9,025 bases of DNA from Clostridiales bacterium (GTDB taxonomy: Bacteria > Bacillota > Clostridia > Lachnospirales > Lachnospiraceae). The notes under the pieces were generated by a model that worked only from the letters and a program-made list of their open reading frames with translations, ran no database searches and was not told the DNA's origin. The translations under genes and the position numbers were made by a program. Where the stretch lies: assembly GCA_015655565.1 (NCBI GenBank), contig JAATEU010000231.1:1-9025 (forward strand), read 5' to 3'. Below are positions 7,285 to 9,025 of this stretch, piece by piece (the first letter of the stretch is position 1; the number at the start of each line of letters is the position of its first letter).

Positions 7285-7290
7285 CCTCCT
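7285..7290 (-). promoter_or_regulatory. Intact RBS in front of the dead chimeric gene
   Basis: On the - strand AGGAGG is followed 7 bases later by an ATG at 7277-7275. The ATG frame (MFDCVSELMH then stop) is shifted by one base relative to the aminotransferase frame, so the signal survives but no longer serves the open frame. Confidence 0.7.
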
Positions 7291-7310
7291 GAGAATTATT
7301 TTGTTTGGAA

Positions 7311-7321
7311 TTGTCATACTT
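7311..7321. promoter_or_regulatory. Candidate GntR/FadR-type operator, copy 1
   Basis: TTGTCATACTT matches the FadR-subfamily consensus TNGTNNNACNA in all specified positions but the last. It lies in the leader of the - strand remnant and shares a 9-base core (TTGTCATAC) in inverted orientation with the copy at 7363-7373. Confidence 0.4.
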
Positions 7322-7362
7322 TTTTGTTAATATAAGAATATCCCTTACCTCTCTTCAAGTAC

Positions 7363-7373
7363 TTGTATGACAA
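7363..7373. promoter_or_regulatory. Candidate GntR/FadR-type operator, copy 2
   Basis: TTGTATGACAA is a perfect match to the FadR-subfamily consensus TNGTNNNACNA. It lies 12-22 bases after the predicted start site of the - strand promoter, where a bound repressor would block transcription. It abuts a perfect 10-base palindrome, CAAGTACTTG (7356-7365). A regulator of this subfamily is encoded about 260 bases away at 7635. Confidence 0.5.
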
Positions 7374-7391
7374 CTCACCAATTTCACTTAA

Positions 7392-7400
7392 ATTATAACA
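7392..7400 (-). promoter_or_regulatory. Extended -10 promoter driving the chimeric remnant
   Basis: On the - strand the sequence reads TGTTATAAT, a perfect extended -10 (TGnTATAAT). No good -35 is seen, as is common for extended -10 promoters. The start would be near 7385, giving a leader of about 108 bases up to the ATG at 7277. Confidence 0.6.
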
Positions 7401-7565
7401 TAAAAGTTAACAATGGAAAGACCTAAAAAATATAAAAAAACAACAAAAATGATTTGAAATGGTAGAATATTATCATATAAGACTAAATTCATTGTGAAAT
7501 ATATACAGATAAACTTTAAATATTAATAAAATATAACTAATTAATAAAAAAAACATAAATCTGTG
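7401..7565. other. AT-rich spacer between divergent promoters
   Basis: This stretch is strongly AT-rich with A-tracts, and no gene is seen. It separates the leftward extended -10 promoter from the rightward promoter of the GntR gene and may contribute curved or UP-element-like DNA. Nothing more specific can be supported. Confidence 0.5.
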
Positions 7566-7594
7566 TTGACGCATATACTTTACTGTGTTATGAT
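7566..7594 (+). promoter_or_regulatory. Sigma-A-type promoter of the GntR regulator gene
   Basis: TTGACG (7566-7571) and TATGAT (7589-7594) are separated by 17 bases, the ideal spacing. The start would be near 7601, 34 bases before the ATG. This is the best-formed promoter in the window. I see no FadR-type operator in it, so autoregulation through this promoter is not supported directly. Confidence 0.75.
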
Positions 7595-7634
7595 GAAAAA
7601 AAATAAAGATTTGAACAGAAAAAGGTAGATACGT

Positions 7635-8369
7635 ATGGAAAATAAAGCGGTTTTAAAAAACCTCTATAAGAAGAAAATACGCGACCAGGTTTTTGAACAA
7701 TTGCTGAATCAGATCACTTCCGGTGTATGGAAACCGGGTGAGAAGATTCTTTCAGAAAACGAACTGACAGCAATTATGGGTGTGAGCCGGATTTCTATAA
7801 GAGAAGCACTTCAAAAACTAGCTGCGATGGATCTTGTTGAGACGTATCGGGGAAAAGGAACATTTGTAAAAGAATTTACGACAAATAATTATCTGAAATC
7901 CCTGACACCGATGCTGTTACTATCCAAGCAGGATGTCAGATATGTTTTACAGTACAGGAGAATTCTGGAGCTTGGTATTATTGATTTGTACATGAGTAAT
8001 CTAAAGAAAAGGGACATTAACAGATTACAGAAAGATTTGGATAAAATGATTCTTTATAAGGATGATTTATCCAAGTACCGGATATATGATTTGGACTTCC
8101 ATGTAGTGTTGTATGAAATGACGGGTAATCCTGTGATTTTAAAAATCACCAATATGATTCGGGATATTTTAAATTCAGCTTTGGGTGTGGCACTTACGGA
8201 AGAAGGTGCGGAAGAAGGTATCGAATTCCATAGTAAAATCCTGAAATTAATTAAAGAAAGAGATACCGACAATCTGAAATTGGTGGTTTCTGAACTGTTT
8301 GATAAGATTGAAGAAGATTTGGATAAAGAGGAGGCAAAGGCAGCAAAGGCAGCTGAAAAAGAACAGTAA
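7635..8369 (+). CDS. GntR-family transcriptional regulator, FadR subfamily (FCD domain)
   Basis: This 244-residue protein is a ligand-responsive DNA-binding regulator, usually a dimeric repressor. The start is supported by AAAGG at 7621-7625 and an ideal promoter. Residues 12-80 form the winged helix-turn-helix: GVWKPGEKILSENELTAIMG (30-49), VSRISIREALQKL (50-62) and the wing YRGKGTFV (71-78). Residues about 98-230 are the helical FCD ligand domain, with DLDFH (152-156) and a conserved His199 followed by KLIKERD. I see no histidine in 157-198, where many FCD proteins have a third metal ligand, so metal binding may be altered. The last 16 or so residues are a Lys/Ala/Glu-rich tail. FadR relatives often sense organic acids, sugar acids or acyl-CoAs; the ligand here is unknown. 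Candidate operators lie upstream (7311-7373) and before the next gene (8484-8494), pointing to control of both neighbours. Confidence 0.92.
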   Translation: MENKAVLKNLYKKKIRDQVFEQLLNQITSGVWKPGEKILSENELTAIMGVSRISIREALQKLAAMDLVETYRGKGTFVKEFTTNNYLKSLTPMLLLSKQDVRYVLQYRRILELGIIDLYMSNLKKRDINRLQKDLDKMILYKDDLSKYRIYDLDFHVVLYEMTGNPVILKITNMIRDILNSALGVALTEEGAEEGIEFHSKILKLIKERDTDNLKLVVSELFDKIEEDLDKEEAKAAKAAEKEQ

Positions 8370-8455
8370 GCAGCGGACAGGACACGTAAAAAGAAAACAT
8401 GGTATTAATATATTATTATCAGCAATACACTGGAAAATGATTGTGGGGGAGAAGG

Positions 8456-8483
8456 TTGGTAATAATATTTTTAATAATATAAC
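8456..8483 (+). promoter_or_regulatory. Possible promoter of the ECF S-component gene
   Basis: TTGGTA (8456-8461) and TATAAC (8478-8483) are 16 bases apart and would start transcription near 8490, inside the palindrome at 8489-8508. The region is AT-rich, so other -10 choices (for example TAATAT at 8475) are possible. No terminator is seen after the GntR gene, so readthrough is also possible. Confidence 0.4.
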
Positions 8484-8494
8484 TTGTAATACAT
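8484..8494. promoter_or_regulatory. Candidate GntR/FadR-type operator, copy 3
   Basis: TTGTAATACAT agrees with TNGTNNNACNA except at the last position and resembles the copy at 7311 (TTGTCATACTT). It sits directly after the putative -10 of the transporter gene, as expected for repression by the neighbouring GntR protein. Confidence 0.35.
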
Positions 8495-8508
8495 CATACA
8501 TGATGTAT
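8489..8508. promoter_or_regulatory. Palindrome over the transporter transcription start
   Basis: ATACATCA (8489-8496) and TGATGTAT (8501-8508) form a perfect 8-base inverted repeat around TACA. It overlaps copy 3 of the GntR-type motif and the predicted start site. It could be a repressor operator or, in RNA, a small 5' hairpin. Confidence 0.5.
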
Positions 8509-8537
8509 AAAAAAATATCCCTTATGTGTAAGGAAGT

Positions 8538-8543
8538 AGGAGG
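8538..8543 (+). promoter_or_regulatory. RBS of the ECF S-component gene
   Basis: AGGAGG is spaced 6 bases from the ATG at 8550. It marks a real gene start whose frame stays open to the window edge. Confidence 0.8.
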
Positions 8544-8549
8544 TTTCTT

Positions 8550-9025
8550 ATGGTAAAAGCAAAGAAAAAAATGTCATTCGCTGAAAGCATGAAAGCACAG
8601 TTTTCAACAAAATCTTTAGTACTGATTCCTATTGCAGTCGGTATTAACCTGATTGGCGGAACACTTTGTTCCGCATTGAAGTTGCCATTATTCATGGATA
8701 TGATTGGTACAATCTTAGCAGCTTGTTTAGCCGGTCCCTGGGTAGCAGCTTTAGTTGGTTTATTAACTAATATTTTCCTGGCCCTTGTTTCTAACCCGGT
8801 ATACCTGCCATATTCTTTAGTAAGAATTGGCTGTGACCTTATAACCGGTTACATGGTGAAAGCCGGATTTTTTAAGATAATGTGGGGTGTTATTGCTACC
8901 TGGCTTGCGTGTACGCTTGTTTCTGTTATTATTTCATCTACAATTACTATTTTAGTATTTGGCGGGGCTACGGGGGTAACGGGTTCCTCTGTATTAACAG
9001 CTTCTTTGATTGCCGCATCACAAAA
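8550..9025 (+). CDS. Membrane protein resembling an ECF transporter S component, 3' end cut by window edge
   Basis: The frame begins at an ATG with a strong RBS and is open for 158 codons to the end of the window. A short basic N-terminus (seven Lys in the first 21 residues) precedes hydrophobic helices at about 22-42, 49-80, 85-104, 109-136 and from 147. The pattern FMDMIGTILAACLAGPW (48-64), followed by VGLLTNIF (69-76) and LVRIGCDLITGYMV (90-103), resembles S components of energy-coupling factor transporters, which bind a vitamin or similar small metabolite in the membrane and dock on a shared T/ATPase module. Related five- to six-helix modules also occur as sensor domains, so a fused domain downstream cannot be excluded. 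The substrate is not recognisable. It lies 180 bases after the GntR gene on the same strand, with operator-like sequences before it. Partner ATPase and T subunits would be downstream, if present. Confidence 0.75.
   Translation, partial: MVKAKKKMSFAESMKAQFSTKSLVLIPIAVGINLIGGTLCSALKLPLFMDMIGTILAACLAGPWVAALVGLLTNIFLALVSNPVYLPYSLVRIGCDLITGYMVKAGFFKIMWGVIATWLACTLVSVIISSTITILVFGGATGVTGSSVLTASLIAASQ

Noticed and set aside
8299..8556. Open frame on the + strand across the GntR end and the intergenic gap
   Set aside because: It reads the Lys/Ala/Glu tail of the GntR gene in another frame and runs through promoter, operator and RBS sequences; no RBS or motif supports it.

Overview
The window looks like part of a chromosome from a plant-polysaccharide-degrading Gram-positive anaerobe, most likely a member of the Lachnospiraceae or a related Clostridia. 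The evidence is moderate-to-low GC, strong AGGAGG-type ribosome binding sites, sigma-A-type promoters, and a secreted xylanase with a Pro/Thr linker and a CBM3. The assignment is inference from style and gene content, not from a search.

Bases 1-3831 hold two co-directional genes on the + strand. The first is a GH67 alpha-glucuronidase whose 5' end lies outside the window. The second is a 614-residue SGNH esterase of the sialate O-acetylesterase type, starting 34 bases later with its own RBS. Neither shows a signal peptide in the visible part, so both probably act in the cytoplasm on imported xylo-oligosaccharides. A stretch of about 375 bases follows with no clear gene: a possible decayed membrane-peptide fragment, then the xylanase promoter.

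Bases 4211-6361 encode a secreted modular xylanase (signal peptide, CBM22, GH10, Pro/Thr linker, CBM3). It has a TATAAT -10 element, a leader that can fold into a two-part hairpin starting near the predicted transcription start, and a strong terminator at 6379-6423. It therefore looks monocistronic. Together the three enzymes form a xylan route: extracellular cutting of cellulose-associated glucuronoxylan, then intracellular deacetylation and removal of (4-O-methyl)glucuronic acid.

Bases 6616-7277 on the - strand are a gene remnant of an unusual kind. About 87 residues of the C-terminus of a fold-type-I aminotransferase run in frame into about 130 residues of the C-terminus of a D-isomer-specific 2-hydroxyacid dehydrogenase. 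A promoter, RBS and ATG stand in front, but the ATG is in the wrong frame. The leader between that promoter and the remnant carries two copies of a TTGTCATAC element in inverted orientation; one copy lies in a perfect FadR-subfamily GntR operator consensus. A FadR-subfamily GntR regulator is encoded divergently at 7635-8369.

The window ends inside a membrane protein (from 8550) that resembles the substrate-binding S component of an ECF-type vitamin/metabolite transporter. Its promoter region has a near-match to the same operator and an 8-bp-arm palindrome. The most interesting part is 6616-8550: a regulator with candidate operators in front of both a dead chimeric gene and a transporter subunit. 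I see no CRISPR array, tRNA, rRNA, insertion sequence or phage gene.
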